From Symbiodinium natans (taxonomy: Eukaryota > Sar > Dinophyceae > Suessiales > Symbiodiniaceae): DNA of 64,000 bases. The position numbers and the translations under genes were made by a program. The notes under the pieces were generated by a model, which worked only from the letters and a program-made list of their open reading frames with translations, searched no databases and was not told where the DNA came from. The stretch is taken from assembly GCA_905221605.1 (NCBI GenBank), contig CAJNDS010002373.1:1-64000 (forward strand), given 5' to 3'. Every line of letters starts with the position of its first letter. Within the stretch, counting starts at the first letter, position 1. Positions 51,060 to 61,599 of this stretch are shown in pieces.

Positions 51060-51238
51060 AAGTGCACCTCTCGGTCCGAGGGAGGGGTGGGTAGGGTTTA
51101 GGGTTTGGGGTTTAGGGTTGCGGGGAGCGGCCTGCCTCCAAACTGGAAGAAGAAGTAGAAGCCGCCTCGATGAGTGACGTTGGGCCGGGGGATTTTTGGA
51201 GGTGATCGTAACATGGAATTAGCCTCCCAACCCTCAAC

Positions 51239-51279
<41 letters not shown>

Positions 51280-51640
51280 CGCTTAATCTGTCGCTCTCTC
51301 GGGTACTCGAACCCTGAACCCTCTCTAAGCGCTAAATCCTAAACCATAAAAATACCAAATGCCGGAGGTGGTCTTTCAAACACGAGCGCAGACACAAAAA
51401 TGAAAGCCCAGGGCACATGCGAAAAGCATGGCTGCAGCGAAAAGCGTGGTGATGGCGGAGTTCGCCACCTGCAGGCCGACTTAGGGTTCGCGGTTTGAGG
51501 GGTCCTCTAACGGAGAGCGGGTTCAAGGGGGGGGGGGGGGGGGGGTTAGGGTTTAGGGGTTTAGGGTTTCTTCGCATAGATGGCTGCGCCGCAAGGTTTA
51601 GAATTTAGGCTTTAAGGTTCGGGGTTTAGGGTTTGAGGGT
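51060..51640. other. Spacer with CT and G runs
   Basis: (TC)17 at 51243-51277, a G run at 51527-51546 and TTTAGGG units at 51095-51118, 51546-51570 and 51600-51645. A minus frame is open at 51332-51577 but is not convincing. Confidence 0.5.
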
Positions 51641-51644
51641 TTAG

Positions 51645-51828
51645 GGCAAAACAACGCACGAACTTCGAAGGACAAGCAGGGACTTGCTGGCCGTTTCTGA
51701 GCTCTCCGTTCCTAGTGTGGCATTTGGGATGCTCCCCCTTATTCTAGCAGTCCTTAATAGGGATTATAGGTACCCCCCGCCCCTATTATCATCCCTGTTG
51801 AGGACTGTCAGTATAAGGGGGAACATCC
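51645..51828 (+). mobile_element. Exon-like piece ending in family B copy B6
   Basis: 51648-51727 reads KTTHELRRTSRDLLAVSELS and VPSVAFG, then meets the hairpin 51726-51828 (GGGATGCTCCCCCTTATTCT, AGCAGTCCTTAATAGGGATT ... TTGAGGACTGTCAGTATAAG, GGGGAACATCC). The junction GG|GATG again gives a GA donor. Confidence 0.6.
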
Positions 51829-52184
51829 AATGCAACACCCCAAAGCCTCCCTAAACCCTAAGCCCTAAGCCCTAAACCTAAATCCTAAACCCTTTAGAGC
51901 ATCAAATTCAGGCATGTGCCGGGCCGAGAGGCCGAGATACCCATCTCCTCGAGAGCAGCGTGGGCCTGCGGAGGAGGCGTATTTCAATATTCCTATCATT
52001 AGTATTTTTCTTATGATGAGTACGATTATTCCTCATTAAAAAAAATCGTGTTTTTGCGGGTGGGGGGGGGGGGGTGGGTGATCTGCAGATTACACTACTT
52101 GCCCGGAAGCAGGAGGATAAGGAAGTTGGAGCCACCAGGATCGGAACCGGCCCAAGACTTCAACTCTTACCAACATTAAAAAAA

Positions 52185-52440
52185 GGGATTCTGGTACCCC
52201 GCTATGATAATTCCTAGTAAGGACTGCTAGTTTGAGGGGGATCATCCCAAGAATTGCCCTTTAATTTTGAATCTTCGACAACCCCCGCCGCACAAACAAA
52301 AAAGCAACAACACACAAACGTCCCACCCTGTCAGTTCGAGTCTTTGCCGACGTGTTGTTGTACGCGTGGAGCAGGTGTACCTCAGAAGAATCATATTACG
52401 GGAGATTAGCAGACATCCTGCTCGACACCCCGCGAGGTCC
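52185..52440 (+). CDS. Exon between a truncated family B element and a tract
   Basis: The half-element B7 is at 52185-52248 (GATTCTGGTACCCCGCTATG, AATTCCTAGTAAGGACTGC, GGGGGATCATCCC). Then about 52312-52440 reads KRPTLSVRVFADVLLYAWSR, CTSEESYYGRLADILLDTPR and meets TTTAGGG. A second plus frame is open but contains more arginine-rich, less natural sequence. Confidence 0.45.
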
Positions 52441-52711
52441 AGGGTTTAGGGTTGCAATGTCGTTAGGGTTTAGGGTTTAGGGTTTAGGGTTTAGGGTTTA
52501 GGGTTTAGGGATACACTCTACACCTTAGAAGCCTGTGCTACAAGCTAGAGCGCTCGAAGCATACTTCTTGTCACTTCCCGGCTCTCTTCGTAGCCTTCCC
52601 CGAAGCGCGCAGAAGGTCGCCCCTGCTTCCTTACCATCCTTACCATGGAATGTTTCAATGTTGTACCCTGTTTAATGTGTGGCCCCCCCCCCCCCCCCCC
52701 CCCCCCGACCG

Positions 52712-52925
52712 GCCAGAAAAGTGGAAGCTGGTTGTCGCCCTGCTTCTACGGTCCACGGGTCTTACGACACCCGGAGAATATGACTTTATTTTATTGCGGA
52801 CCCCACTCTGCACCCCCAAATCGTCAGGGTGTCCTGAATTGCCCTGTGAAATTGACCTTATTCAGGAGGCCCCTACTGGACAGTGCAACATTAAGACTTG
52901 GAGTTTAGGGTGTCTAGGGTACATT
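52712..52925 (+). CDS. Unrecognised coding-like piece
   Basis: KLVVALLLRSTGLTTPGEYD, FILLRTPLCTPKSSGCPELP and CEIDLIQEAPTGQCNIKTW. It is preceded by a C run at 52683-52706 and followed by weak TTTAGGG-like and family C-like sequence. Confidence 0.4.
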
Positions 52926-53129
52926 GAACCCCAATTTGAACAGGGTTTTGGGTGCACACTCCCTAATTTAAGCCCAAAACCCTTTTTTTGCAGCAGGCCT
53001 CGGTTCACAGCAGCCCGGTTTCCAGCATCAAACCCTAAACCCTAAACCCTAAACCCTGAACCCTGAACCCTAAACCCTAAACCCTTCGCGTGGGAAGTCC
53101 TCGGGTGCGATTCCTTGTAGCCCCCTGCC

Positions 53130-53200
53130 AAGCTGCGGTGTAGTCCACCGACAGGCCGACGGTTGCGATCATGAAGATGCCTCTCAGCACGGTCAGATCC
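53130..53200 (-). CDS. Single exon resembling a Patched/RND transmembrane segment
   Basis: After GAATCCAG the minus strand reads DLTVLRGIFMIATVGLSVDY and TAA. The GLSVDYTA motif within a hydrophobic stretch is typical of a conserved transmembrane helix in Patched/Dispatched/RND-type permeases, where the aspartate is linked to proton or sodium coupling. Other minus frames here are basic and less natural. Only one exon is visible, so the assignment is tentative. Confidence 0.4.
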
Positions 53201-53287
53201 CTGGATTCGGGTCTTCCGGGGGGGTTTAGAGTCCCCCAAGCCCTAAACCCTAAACCCTAAACCCTAATAGGGTTTAGCGTTTAGGGT

Positions 53288-53545
53288 CTAGAGCCTGGGA
53301 GGCAAAAAGTTCCCATTCTCATATGGAAGTTTAGCGTCCCTCAAAAGGGTTCTGAAGCCTGCTTTGGAGATTAAGGTCCTGCAATTCAGTTGGAGTCCAC
53401 ACTTGTCATCTGGAGCCTTAGCTTTTAGTGTACTAAACATACCATCAAGAACCCCGCCCATTGAACTCGGCTCCAGTATAAGATGGCGTCTGATGGCTAG
53501 GAATGCTCGAGATCCTGAATCTGACAATCGTGGAGGAAGCTGCAA
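53288..53545 (-). CDS. Unrecognised exon on the same strand
   Basis: RLSDSGSRAFLAIRRHLILE, MGGVLDGMFSTLKAKAPDDK and FRTLLRDAKLPYENGNFLPP. It lies just upstream (in transcription) of the Patched/RND-like exon, with a tract (53238-53287) between. They may be one gene. The plus strand is open too (53364-53600). Confidence 0.4.
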   Translation of the reverse strand: MQLPPRLSDSGSRAFLAIRRHLILEPSSMGGVLDGMFSTLKAKAPDDKCGLQLNCRTLISKAGFRTLLRDAKLPYENGNFLPPRL

Positions 53546-53821
53546 CGTGCAATGCCCGGCATCCTACACGAAACCCTTAAACAAGGCGCCTTTCTGCTGA
53601 TGCGAGCTTTCAGGCATCTACAGACACTTCTGCATTTCGAGACGGAGGCAAGTCATGTTAGGGTTTAGGGTTTCGGGTTTAGGTTTAGGGGTTAGCTGCA
53701 AACCGAGAAGCATTCGTTCTCGCCCAAGCTCCAGCCCAGCAAGGGGACGACACCCAGGAAAGTTGCAGTGATGCAGATGATACCTCACTCAGTATCTCGG
53801 AAATAAGGAGGCCTCGTTAGC

Positions 53822-53975
53822 TCATTTCGGGATCAGTTCGCTTAAAACGCTCCATGCTAGCAAAGTGCATTTTGGCAGTGTACTCAGCTGGCTAGACTGT
53901 TGGGGACGCTTCACGACTGCCACGTTCACTGCACAAGCCTTTACAGCCACTCGACCATACCCTCTTCTAGCCTTA
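53822..53975 (-). CDS. Terminal exon after a family C element
   Basis: ARRGYGRVAVKACAVNVAVV and QSSQLSTLPKCTLLAWSVLS, ELIPK and a stop. A family C element (about 53985-54060, minus: GACCAACTCAACCC ... GGGTCATATGCCC) precedes it. Confidence 0.4.
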
Positions 53976-54079
53976 CACCTTGGCAGATTCCCCCTAATAG
54001 GAATTGCAGCCGTGTAGGGCATATGACCCAAATTATAGGGTTGAGTTGGTCCGCAAGGTAAAGCCCCTAAATCCCTCAC

Positions 54080-54380
54080 TGACCCTCACCCCGCCTAAAC
54101 CCTTAACCACCCCCCCCCCCCCCCCCCCCCCCTAAACCCTAAACCCTAAACCCTAAACCCTAAACCCTAAACCCAAAAAACAAAAAAAAACTAAGCCCAG
54201 GGGCACACCAGACCCAAAGTCGAGGTCCACCAGTTCCAAGTTGTTAGCCTCGGAGCTTTCCAAAGGTTTAGGGTTTATGGGGTTTAGGGTTAGGTTTATT
54301 TTAGGGTTACGGTTTAGGGTTGAGGGTTTAGGGTTTGGGGTCTAGGGTTTAGGGTTTCGGGTTTACTGTTCAGTAGGCTT
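54080..54380. repeat. C run and tracts in both orientations
   Basis: A C run at 54111-54131 passes directly into six CCCTAAA units (54133-54175). After about 80 bp of unique sequence, TTTAGGG units in the opposite orientation occupy 54265-54370. No gene. Confidence 0.8.
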
Positions 54381-54485
54381 CAGGGTGCATCCACTAAAGG
54401 CAGTCGGAACGATGGCAGGTTTGTTCAAACTCGCATTGTGGGCATCCAACCGACCACAACCCTGTAAGCCCCTCTGTAACTGGGC

Positions 54486-54660
54486 TTGAAACTAAGGCTT
54501 CCGTATTGGAACAGGTTGCAGGGTGTCCGAAGAAATCTCATGAGGGAGGTCGGAAGAGTGGCCTGCAAACCAAAAGGCAACGAACTGGTACATGTCTACA
54601 GTAGGGTCTTCCCGGAGCGTCCTGAAGATGACTACACCGGGTACCCCTCTTCATTTCCGT
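54486..54660 (+). CDS. Unrecognised coding-like piece
   Basis: LPYWNRLQGVRRNLMREVGR, VACKPKGNELVHVYSRVFPE and RPEDDYTGYPSSF. Borders are unknown. It is followed by C-rich telomere-like sequence near 54695-54715. Confidence 0.4.
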
Positions 54661-54736
54661 TTAAATGTTTCTTTTTCATCTGGGCATTAAGCCCAAAAAC
54701 CCTCAAACCCTACAGTACAAGCAGGGCTCAAGGGGT

Positions 54737-55003
54737 CTAGGGGTCGAGGAGTAGTGCGGCAAGGAGCAGAAGCACGATGAAGCAGACCAGGAGGGAAAGG
54801 CCAATGCCCATGGTTGCTGCTTTCACCATTTCATTCTGCGTCACGAGGAACCTCAGGGAAACCCGAGACGAGCTGATGTCGCGAAACCGGGTGAGCAGGA
54901 GGCTTCCCGGAAGCATTGCAGTACAGGGATTAAACAAAATGTCCCCGCCACCAACTTCTGTGCACGGCGCAAACACGCAGCTGCAGCGAGCAATGTCTAC
55001 ATT
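54737..55003 (-). CDS. Terminal exon of a membrane protein
   Basis: After TGTAG the frame reads IARCSCVFAPCTEVGGGDIL, AMLPGSLLLTRFRDISSSRV, RFLVTQNEMVKAATM and a strong C-terminal transmembrane stretch GIGLSLLVCFIVLLLLAALL, then a stop. A family C element (55003-55100) lies immediately upstream and would be the preceding intron. The family is not recognised. Confidence 0.5.
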   Translation of the reverse strand, partial: NVDIARCSCVFAPCTEVGGGDILFNPCTAMLPGSLLLTRFRDISSSRVSLRFLVTQNEMVKAATMGIGLSLLVCFIVLLLLAALLLDP

Positions 55004-55100
55004 GAGGACCAAATGAACACTACAAGGGTTCAGGGTTCATATGACCTTCATAGGAACTATAGTAGAAAAGGGTGTGTATGACCCCCCAAGTTTAGGGTTT
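55003..55100 (+). mobile_element. Family C element followed by tract
   Basis: TTGAGGACCAAATGAACACT, GGGTTCATATGACCTTCATA, GGAACTATAGTAGAAAAGGG, TGTGTATGACCCCCC, then TTTAGGG units. Confidence 0.7.
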
Positions 55101-55214
55101 AGGGTTTAGGGTTTAGGTAGATGTTGCATTGCTCCAATAAGGGCTGGACAAGTAGAGCTCGGCTGTCCTGAGCCACGGTTTAGGACTTCGACTCTCACGC
55201 GAGCGCGCGGGCAG

Positions 55215-55398
55215 GGTTTAGAGTTTAGGGTTTAGGGTTTAGGGTTTAGGGTTTGGGGTTTTAGGGTTTTAGGGTTTTGGGGTTTTGGGGTTTTAGGGTT
55301 TTAGGGTTTTAGGGTTTAGGGTTTAGGGTTTAGGGTTTAGGGTTTAGGGTTTAGGGTTTAGGGTTTAGGGTTTAGGGTTTAGGGTTTAGGGTTTAGGG
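55215..55398 (+). repeat. Longest telomere-like tract, about 25 units with octamer variants
   Basis: TTTAGGG units flank a central group of TTTTAGGG and TTTTGGGG octamers (55255-55310). A family D-like element follows at 55436-55530. Confidence 0.95.
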
Positions 55399-55583
55399 CT
55401 CTCCGGCTCACTCGCCCCTGGCACATGATGGGGGTTTCCGAAATTAGGGGTACAGTATTGGGGGTCCTTATTATAAGGGGAACCTACTATTTGTGGGGTC
55501 TATGTTAGGGGTCCCTTATTATCGTAAACCCCATATTCAAGCAACAGAGTCAGCCGCGACTTCAAGCCCAAGGACCTATACCA

Positions 55584-55800
55584 TTGCACTGCAAGGGCAT
55601 TGCAACTTTTCAATCTTCAAGCGTCTCTCACAAGTCCGAAGCCTTTTCAACTCAAACTCTTGAAGACCCTTTCAGCAGGGATACTGGAAACCGGCCAGAG
55701 TTGGCGCATGCGTGTCCTGGATATCAGGATACCCCAACCTACGTTTCAAGAAGATGCTCTAAGTTTAACGGGGCTTTGAATCTCCCACGCCATCTAGGGT
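55584..55800 (+). CDS. Coding-like piece ending on a tract
   Basis: CKGIATFQSSSVSHKSEAFS, TQTLEDPFSRDTGNRPELAH and PGYQDTPTYVSRRCSKFNGA, then TTTAGGG. It is opposite in strand to the exon series at 55830-57240. Confidence 0.35.
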
Positions 55801-55829
55801 TTAGGGTTTTAGGGTTTCGGGTTTAGGGT

Positions 55830-57240
55830 GCCGCATTGGGCCCTCGAAGTCCTTCGGACAACTCTCCTCTTATGCTGCTTGGCAGTTTTTTCTCTATGAG
55901 CAATGTAGGAGTCAGCGCAGGGATCGCAGCCAGGGCGAGGCTGCACACAGGACTATACTGAACTTGGAACCCTAGCAAAAATCATAGTTTTTGCTGCTTC
56001 TGTTTCTTGGGAATTATCGTGCCCAAAAATTACATTGTATTCCGACGTATCCCTAAGAGGACACGAACACCTGGAACCGACTGTCTGAGACGCCAAGCAA
56101 CCGTGTTCAGTACTGAAATTTGATCCCATACTGGCAGGGCATCACACTTCCCCCCGAGGATGCTGCCGTACCTGGCGTGACAAAAACCGAACACATCCTT
56201 TCTCATGCCATGCCATGAAAACTAACCCTAAACCCTAAACCCTGTGAGTCCTTGAATGTCTGCCAGCGGTTGTACCACTCGTTGGCCTCATCCACAGTGT
56301 TCCTGGGTTCAGCGACGGCTCCAAAGCGTCCAATATGCCAGGCTTGCCCTGGACATTCGCGGAAAAATGTTGCAACCTATGCTTCCACTTGAACTGAAGC
56401 TAGCGGAAAATGTCGCACATCCCGCAAGGGATTAGACTCTGCGTGAATCCCTACCTACATAGCACAATACCTATATCAGGACCCAAATGCCATTCAGTCG
56501 TTATCGCCAGGCGCCTTGGAGCGAAATGGGCCAGGCCCGCAAATAGCAACTCTTTGTCAGGTTTGTGAGGGGTTCAGGGTTTCGAGTCCAGGCATTTTGG
56601 GTGCTGCAATTTGTGAACAACATACATTAAACAGCATGGCAAATCGGCTAGTTCTGGCATCGTACTTCCGGCTTGGGCCCCGCCATCCCGTGAGTCGTCA
56701 AGCCCTGTGCAACCTCGCATGTTGTAGCCCGATGCGGTGTGTATGCCCGTGCGCCACCATAACCCATGTGATTATTCTTGGCCAAGCAGCTCTCTGGGAA
56801 AGGTTGCGTTGTAGCTGATCCAAGCGAACTGGACAGCCTTCTTCGGTTTCACAAGTGTATTTGGCTGGCAAAGACAACGGACTAGGGGGCGTGTCGCGAG
56901 CTCCTCGCGAATTCGCTAGGATACTTCCACCTGGAAACACGAGCCATCTCCGCTTCTATCGCTACAGTTCAGGGTGTTGTTGGATTCAAAGTTGACAGTA
57001 TCTCACGTGACCAGCGGCCGTCTTCGCTGAATTCAGGCGAATGCCAGTGTACTGGGCCTTGGCTGGAATGAGCATGGCGGAACTAGTGAGGTGGCAAGTC
57101 TACCACTGGACAGGCTTCTACCAGTGCTCACTTCTTGCGGCAGTCCACGCGACTCTACTCGGTGGATAACTAGTTCTTGTGGCTCCAGCCATGCACAGCT
57201 TGCAGAATCAAAGGCGTCATAATCCAGGGTTGCTATTCGC
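55830..57240 (-). CDS. Unrecognised gene, about six exons
   Basis: Minus-strand pieces in order are 57036-57239 (RIATLDYDAFDSASCAWLEP, QELVIHRVESRGLPQEVSTG), 56698-56870 (CETEEGCPVRLDQLQRNLSQ, AWPRIITWVMVAHGHTHRIG), about 56560-56670 (SRKYDARTSRFAMLFNVCCS), 56251-56376 (FFRECPGQAWHIGRFGAVAE, PRNTVDEANEWYNRWQTFK), 56071-56171 (YGSILGGKCDALPVWDQISV, LNTVAWRLRQSVP, donor CAG|GTGTTC) and 55830-55952 (CVQPRPGCDPCADSYIAHRE, KTAKQHKRRVVRRTSRAQCG). Acceptors CATAG, GCCAG and TATAG are visible. A short TTTAGGG repeat lies in the intron at 56222-56250. Not all phases were resolved and I do not recognise the family. Confidence 0.5.
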
Positions 57241-57280
57241 CTAAGTCGACATCAGCCAGAGTCCATGTCGCTGCTGCCAC

Positions 57281-57499
57281 GTGGCAGCAAAGTCGGACTC
57301 GTACCGGCGATTCACACTCCTCACCGAAGCTAGGCAGCTAGAAGGTCGGTGCAAGCAAATGGTTGCAGCTACCCAACAGCAGAGAGGTGCTTGGCGTGCA
57401 AGCTTGTGGCATGCCAGCACCTTGGATGACCGCAACTTGCGCACTCGATACGTTTTGAGGACATTTTTTCTAAGCATGTCAGGTCATCTCCTCAGGTAG
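57281..57499. CDS. Coding-like piece, strand uncertain
   Basis: The plus strand reads KSDSYRRFTLLTEARQLEGR, QMVAATQQQRGAWRASLWHA and LDDRNLRTRYVLRTFFLSM with a stop at 57499. A minus frame (57241-57477) is open too. Confidence 0.35.
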
Positions 57500-57590
57500 T
57501 TGGTCTTCGTCTCCATGTACGCCTCCCACTCGGTTACCTTCGGGTCGGAAGAAGACCTGGGCTGCTCTTTTCATGTCTTTCGTTGGTTTA

Positions 57591-57671
57591 GGCTGTACTT
57601 ACATGTTTGCTTTACATGTTGGTCTCTCGGACATGTAGGCTGTAGTTACATGTTTGCTTTACATGTTGGTG
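57591..57671 (+). repeat. 33-nt unit repeated twice
   Basis: GGCTGTACTTACATGTTTGC, TTTACATGTTGGT at 57591-57623 recurs with one difference at 57639-57671, separated by 15 nt. Its role is unknown. Confidence 0.8.
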
Positions 57672-57679
57672 CTGCACCT

Positions 57680-59060
57680 TCAGTAGGGAGGTCCTCTGTA
57701 CAGACAAGCCATCTGGCGTCGCGAGAAGGGGTTGATGTATGTGATGGGCCCTGTGTGCATCGAAGTCTTAGTATCTTCCTTGTAGTTCAGGACAGCTTGC
57801 AAAAAGCCAATGTCTTGGATCAACCATATTTAGGGTGGCGAAATCAACGATCCACAAATGGCTCGGTCCCGATTGAACTCGGGAGGGTGGTGGGGGGACC
57901 CCTCCGTGCCAGGGAGCGGGGTTGAGAGCAAGGTGATGAACTCGCTCTCGGACAGTCCGGGATAGCCTGGCCATATCTGCACAAACTGCACTCTCTCTCT
58001 CTCTCTCTCTGTCTCTCGCTCTCTTTTTCTCACTCACTCTCACTCTCTCACTCTCTCCCTCTCTCTCTCTCTCTCTCGCTCTCTCTTCCTCCTTCTCTCT
58101 CTCCCTCTCTCTCGGGTTCAGGGTGTCCTCTGCATTGGGATGCGCACTCCCTCCGCGGGCTATTCCGCGAAGAGTCTTCGGAAGACCCCTCCAGAAGACC
58201 ACTGAAAGCCCCACGCCGGACCCTGGCTCGTTGCGGCAAGTTGCTGAGCGCTGAGGTCGTTGAGTAACCTAGGTTCAGCACGTGGCCAAAAAGGGCCGAA
58301 GAATCAGGGCTTAGTATAGGGCTTGTATAGGGCTTCGCAAGATCGCTTTGGGGCTAATGCCTTTGGGTTCTATCTAGGGGGCTCAGCAGATGGTCTAGGG
58401 GGATTGCACGGTTCGGGTCTTTAAAAAGGGCTTGTCTACTGGAGCTAAACGTTCTGCAGATCAGGGCGATCCGCGGCAGATCCGACGCCAGGAGCCCGGG
58501 AAAGGGGGGGGGGGGAAAACATGCGGGAAAGTTTTGGGTGATCCTGCATGGCCAATCGCTCCCCGAATTGGCTTCGAAACCCTGTGCATGTTGTTTTAAG
58601 CCGCTCGCCTAGGCCGCGCACTGCGGGGAGAACTGTAGGACACAACGCGTTCTTCAAACTACCGAGCCTAAGTTGCGAAATCCTATGGTTTAGGGTGTAG
58701 GGTAAGCCAGAACCCGTTTTAACCCCAAACCCTAAACCCACCACCCCAAAAAATTAAACCCTAGACCCAATACCCGATACCCCATACCCCAAACCCTAAA
58801 CCACACCCCCAAACCCTTTGATGCACCCTCAAACCCTAGACCCTAACCCTATACCCGATTCCCCCTAAACCCTAGACCCTAACCCTATACCCGATACCCC
58901 CTAAACCCTAAACCCTAAACCCTAAACCCCACACCCCAAGCCCTTTGATGCGCTCTGCCCCGGCAACCCCCCCTGGTGCCGCCCTGTCGCAGACTGGGGG
59001 GGTCACGTCGGTGGAATAGGCGCATCCTCAAGCTGATCACGGCTGTTTGGGGCTTTTGTT
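57680..59060. other. Spacer with CT microsatellite and short tracts
   Basis: CTCTCT-rich at 57985-58116. Weak minus frames lie at 57768-57990 and 58130-58260, one of them with a TTCAGGGTGTCCTC start. A G run lies at 58505-58515. CCCTAAA-type units with CCCCATACCC variants occupy 58720-58935. No exon is convincing. Confidence 0.4.
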
Positions 59061-59175
59061 GTTTAGGGTTTAGGGTTTAGGGTTTAGGGTTTAGGGTTTA
59101 GGGTTTAGGGTTTAGGGTTTAGGGTTTAGGGTTTAGGGTTTAGGGTTTAGGGTTTAGGGTTTAGGGTTTAGGGTT
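59061..59175 (+). repeat. Telomere-like tract, about 16 TTTAGGG units
   Basis: Perfect array followed by CGCCACCCGC, the tract-associated motif described in the findings. Confidence 0.95.
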
Positions 59176-59474
59176 TCGCCACCCGCACTGCAAGCACATC
59201 CAGCACCCTCATCCGCAGGGTCAAGTCGAGGTTACCGGAAGAAAACGCGCAAGCATTGGCGCGTGGGCGGACCGGTTTAGGGTTTGGGGTTTAGGGTTTA
59301 AGTTCCTTTTTTTGCCGCCCACCTAGCTGACCCCTCGAGGAGCCACTCCGCAGGGAACAATCTTGGTCATCGTTGGCTTTAGGGTTTAGGGATTGGAGAT
59401 GAGCCACTCACACTCGGACAAACCAGGCGAGGCATTCAGTCCCTGAGGTATTAGGGTTTACAAGGCTTATAGGT

Positions 59475-60910
59475 GAAATCTCTGTCCTGGAAACCGCAAC
59501 AGATCAGGCGGCCAAGCGACCCGTAGCGGTAGAGCATTCCAACTGGCTCTTGCCAGTGCAGTTGCCTGTTCTGCGGTCTTCCATGCGAGGATTCAGCGGG
59601 AATGGATCGAAACGATGTCCCTATAGCGGTACATAGCTGCACGACACATACTCCCAACGGGTGCAGAATCTGGCTCTACCTGCAGGACTTTGATTACGTG
59701 CTTCCATTGAAGCGATCCAAGTCCAAAATGCTTCCCCGGCCTTGTTTCGAGGCCCAGAAATAGCGCACGTCCTGCATTTTTGAAATCTTTGGGTTGATGC
59801 TATTGGTAGGAATACCACACGGGTGTTTACGATGGTGCGGCGGAAGCAAACCAAGCTATCGGCTCGCTCATGATGGGCAGGGCTCCGGCAAGACATGCAG
59901 AGAACCGGACCCCATGCCTTGCAGACTAGATCCTGTTTGCAGCAAGAGCCCTCACGAACATGAGCCCCTTCTGCAGAAGAATCCCCGCACCAAATCAAAC
60001 CTTCCTCTGGGTTGGACGACAGCACACAAGGATGAATCATGCCCCAAAGGGGTTAACTCCTCTAAACCCTGCACCCTAAAACCTAAACCCCTTTGCAACA
60101 GGCTGCCACTTCGCCCGGTGTTGGTGCCACTCGATGTCCCTAAACCCTAAACCCTAAAACCTCACCCTTTATGTCGTCTCCTCCATGAAGCAGTAGCGCG
60201 AGGTCACGCAGCTCTCGTCCTCCTTCAAGGTAAACTCTTGGGATGTTCTCCCTTGTACTAACAGTCCTCAATAGGATTATAGTATCCCCCCCCTCTATGG
60301 ATAATCACAGACGACGATGGCATGCGACAAAGGGGGGCAAACCAGCTTTGAGAGCCTTCCGATGAGTGCCTCGTGCCAGGCAAATCCCCTCCTGAACTCG
60401 GGGAGCTGTGGGTTTTTTTGCCACCCCGCTAGCTGATCGTGACATCGCACTGCTGTGGGTTTAGGGTTTGCCTCGCCTCAAATTCCCCCAAATCAAGCCT
60501 TTGAGCTCCTGCAGAACCGTTGAATTTTAACCTGCTCTTACATGTAGGGTTTTTAGGGCTTATGGGGTTGAGGGTTTGCAAGCCTACGAAGTCTCGAGTA
60601 CGAAGTCTTCTGAGCTCCCCAAAACTTCAACCAAAGTGCAACTCTGGGATGGGCGGGGTTTAGAGGGTCTAGATTAGGGATGTTCCCCCCTATACTAACA
60701 GTCCCTATCGGGACTTAAGTACCTCCTATGATAATCCCTAGTAAGGACTGTTAGTATAGGGGGGAACATCCCAAGTCTAGATTCTAGATGGCTTCCGGTT
60801 CCCGCCCAGCCGGCTTAAGGTTTTGGCCCGGAGCGCACCCTCACGTAGATCCCAGCCACTTGCCATGCAGTCTGGTCGGCCTCCACACGTCTCAGTGCTA
60901 CAATGGAAGG
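59475..60910 (-). CDS. Unrecognised multi-exon gene containing two family B elements
   Basis: Minus pieces in order are about 60830-60905 (VEADQTAWQVAGIYVRVRSG), about 60580-60670 (ALWLKFWGAQKTSYSRLRRL), 60309-60410 (NPQLPEFRRGFAWHEALIGR, LSKLVCPPLSHAIVV), 60165-60234 (YLEGGRELRDLALLLHGGDD), about 59835-59890 (ALPIMSEPIAWFASAAPS) and 59601-59800 (KDFKNAGRALFLGLETRPGK, HFGLGSLQWKHVIKVLQVEP, RAAMYRYRDIVSIHSR). After a TGA the same frame continues at 59475-59600 (WKTAEQATALARASWNALPL). The third and fourth join in frame across a 74-nt GT-AG intron made of element B8. The frame is interrupted elsewhere in ways I could not resolve. Confidence 0.45.
60235..60308 (-). other. Candidate intron made of truncated family B copy B8
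   Basis: Begins GTGATTATCCATAG and ends GGAGAACATCCCAAGAG, 74 nt. The 5' half of the element is lost, and the GT donor comes from residual element and flank. Join: GTC GTC T|TT TAC CTT. Confidence 0.5.
60677..60772. mobile_element. Family B hairpin, copy B9, with target-site duplication
   Basis: GGGATGTTCCCCCCTATACT, AACAGTCCCTATCGGGACTT, then AATCCCTAGTAAGGACTGTT and AGTATAGGGGGGAACATCCC. GTCTAGATT occurs just outside both ends (60667-60675 and 60775-60783). Confidence 0.85.
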
Positions 60911-61186
60911 GCGAGAACTTGAACTATGAAGTTCCTAAAAGAGGGGGGTTCAAAGGGGGGGGGGGGGGGGGTGGGGCTTATGATATTTAACCCAAGGTTC
61001 CCCAATAGCCCCCACTACTCCCTAAAGGCTCCCGAAGCTTCCCCAAGCTTCCCAAGCTACCTACCCCCCATTATGAACCCCTGCTCCCTCAAGCAAGTTG
61101 CCGTGATTGAGGTTCAGGGTTTCAGGGTTTGTGCTGAGGGTTCCCTTTTTCCGTCTTGGGGTTAGGGGTTTCGGGTGTGGAGTTCA

Positions 61187-61340
61187 GGTTACCGGGATGA
61201 GCCCTTCCGGGTACACACCCCTAAGCCCTCTTTGTTCAACCCTCCTTGCTCAAGGCAGCGGTCGGGCTTAGGGGCTGAAAATGAGAATCCTAAAAGTATC
61301 CCAGCTATCCATCAGTTACTCACAGCCCTAAACCCTAACC
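61187..61340 (+). CDS. Coding-like piece before a CCCTAAA tract
   Basis: GYRDEPFRVHTPKPSLFNPP, GLGAENENPKSIPAIHQLLT and ALNP. Plausible but proline-rich. 60940-61180 upstream holds a G run and a weak serine/proline frame. Confidence 0.3.
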
Positions 61341-61599
61341 CTAAACCCTTAGGCAAAACCCTAAGCCGCAAAAAAGCCCCAAACCCTCAACTAAACCTCA
61401 AACCCCCCCCCCCCTCCCTTGCCCGGCCGCGCAGTTGCCGGGCAGAGGTGAGCCTTTGGCGAGGCATTGCCTTGGGAGCCCGGAGGTGTGGCTCCATGGA
61501 GGTTTAGGGCTTACGACTTAGGCTTCGGGGCTTCCGGAGCCTTCAGTGCATAGACCCCCACAGGTCCCACAAAAAAAACCCCAATGTGCTGCGTAAGAA

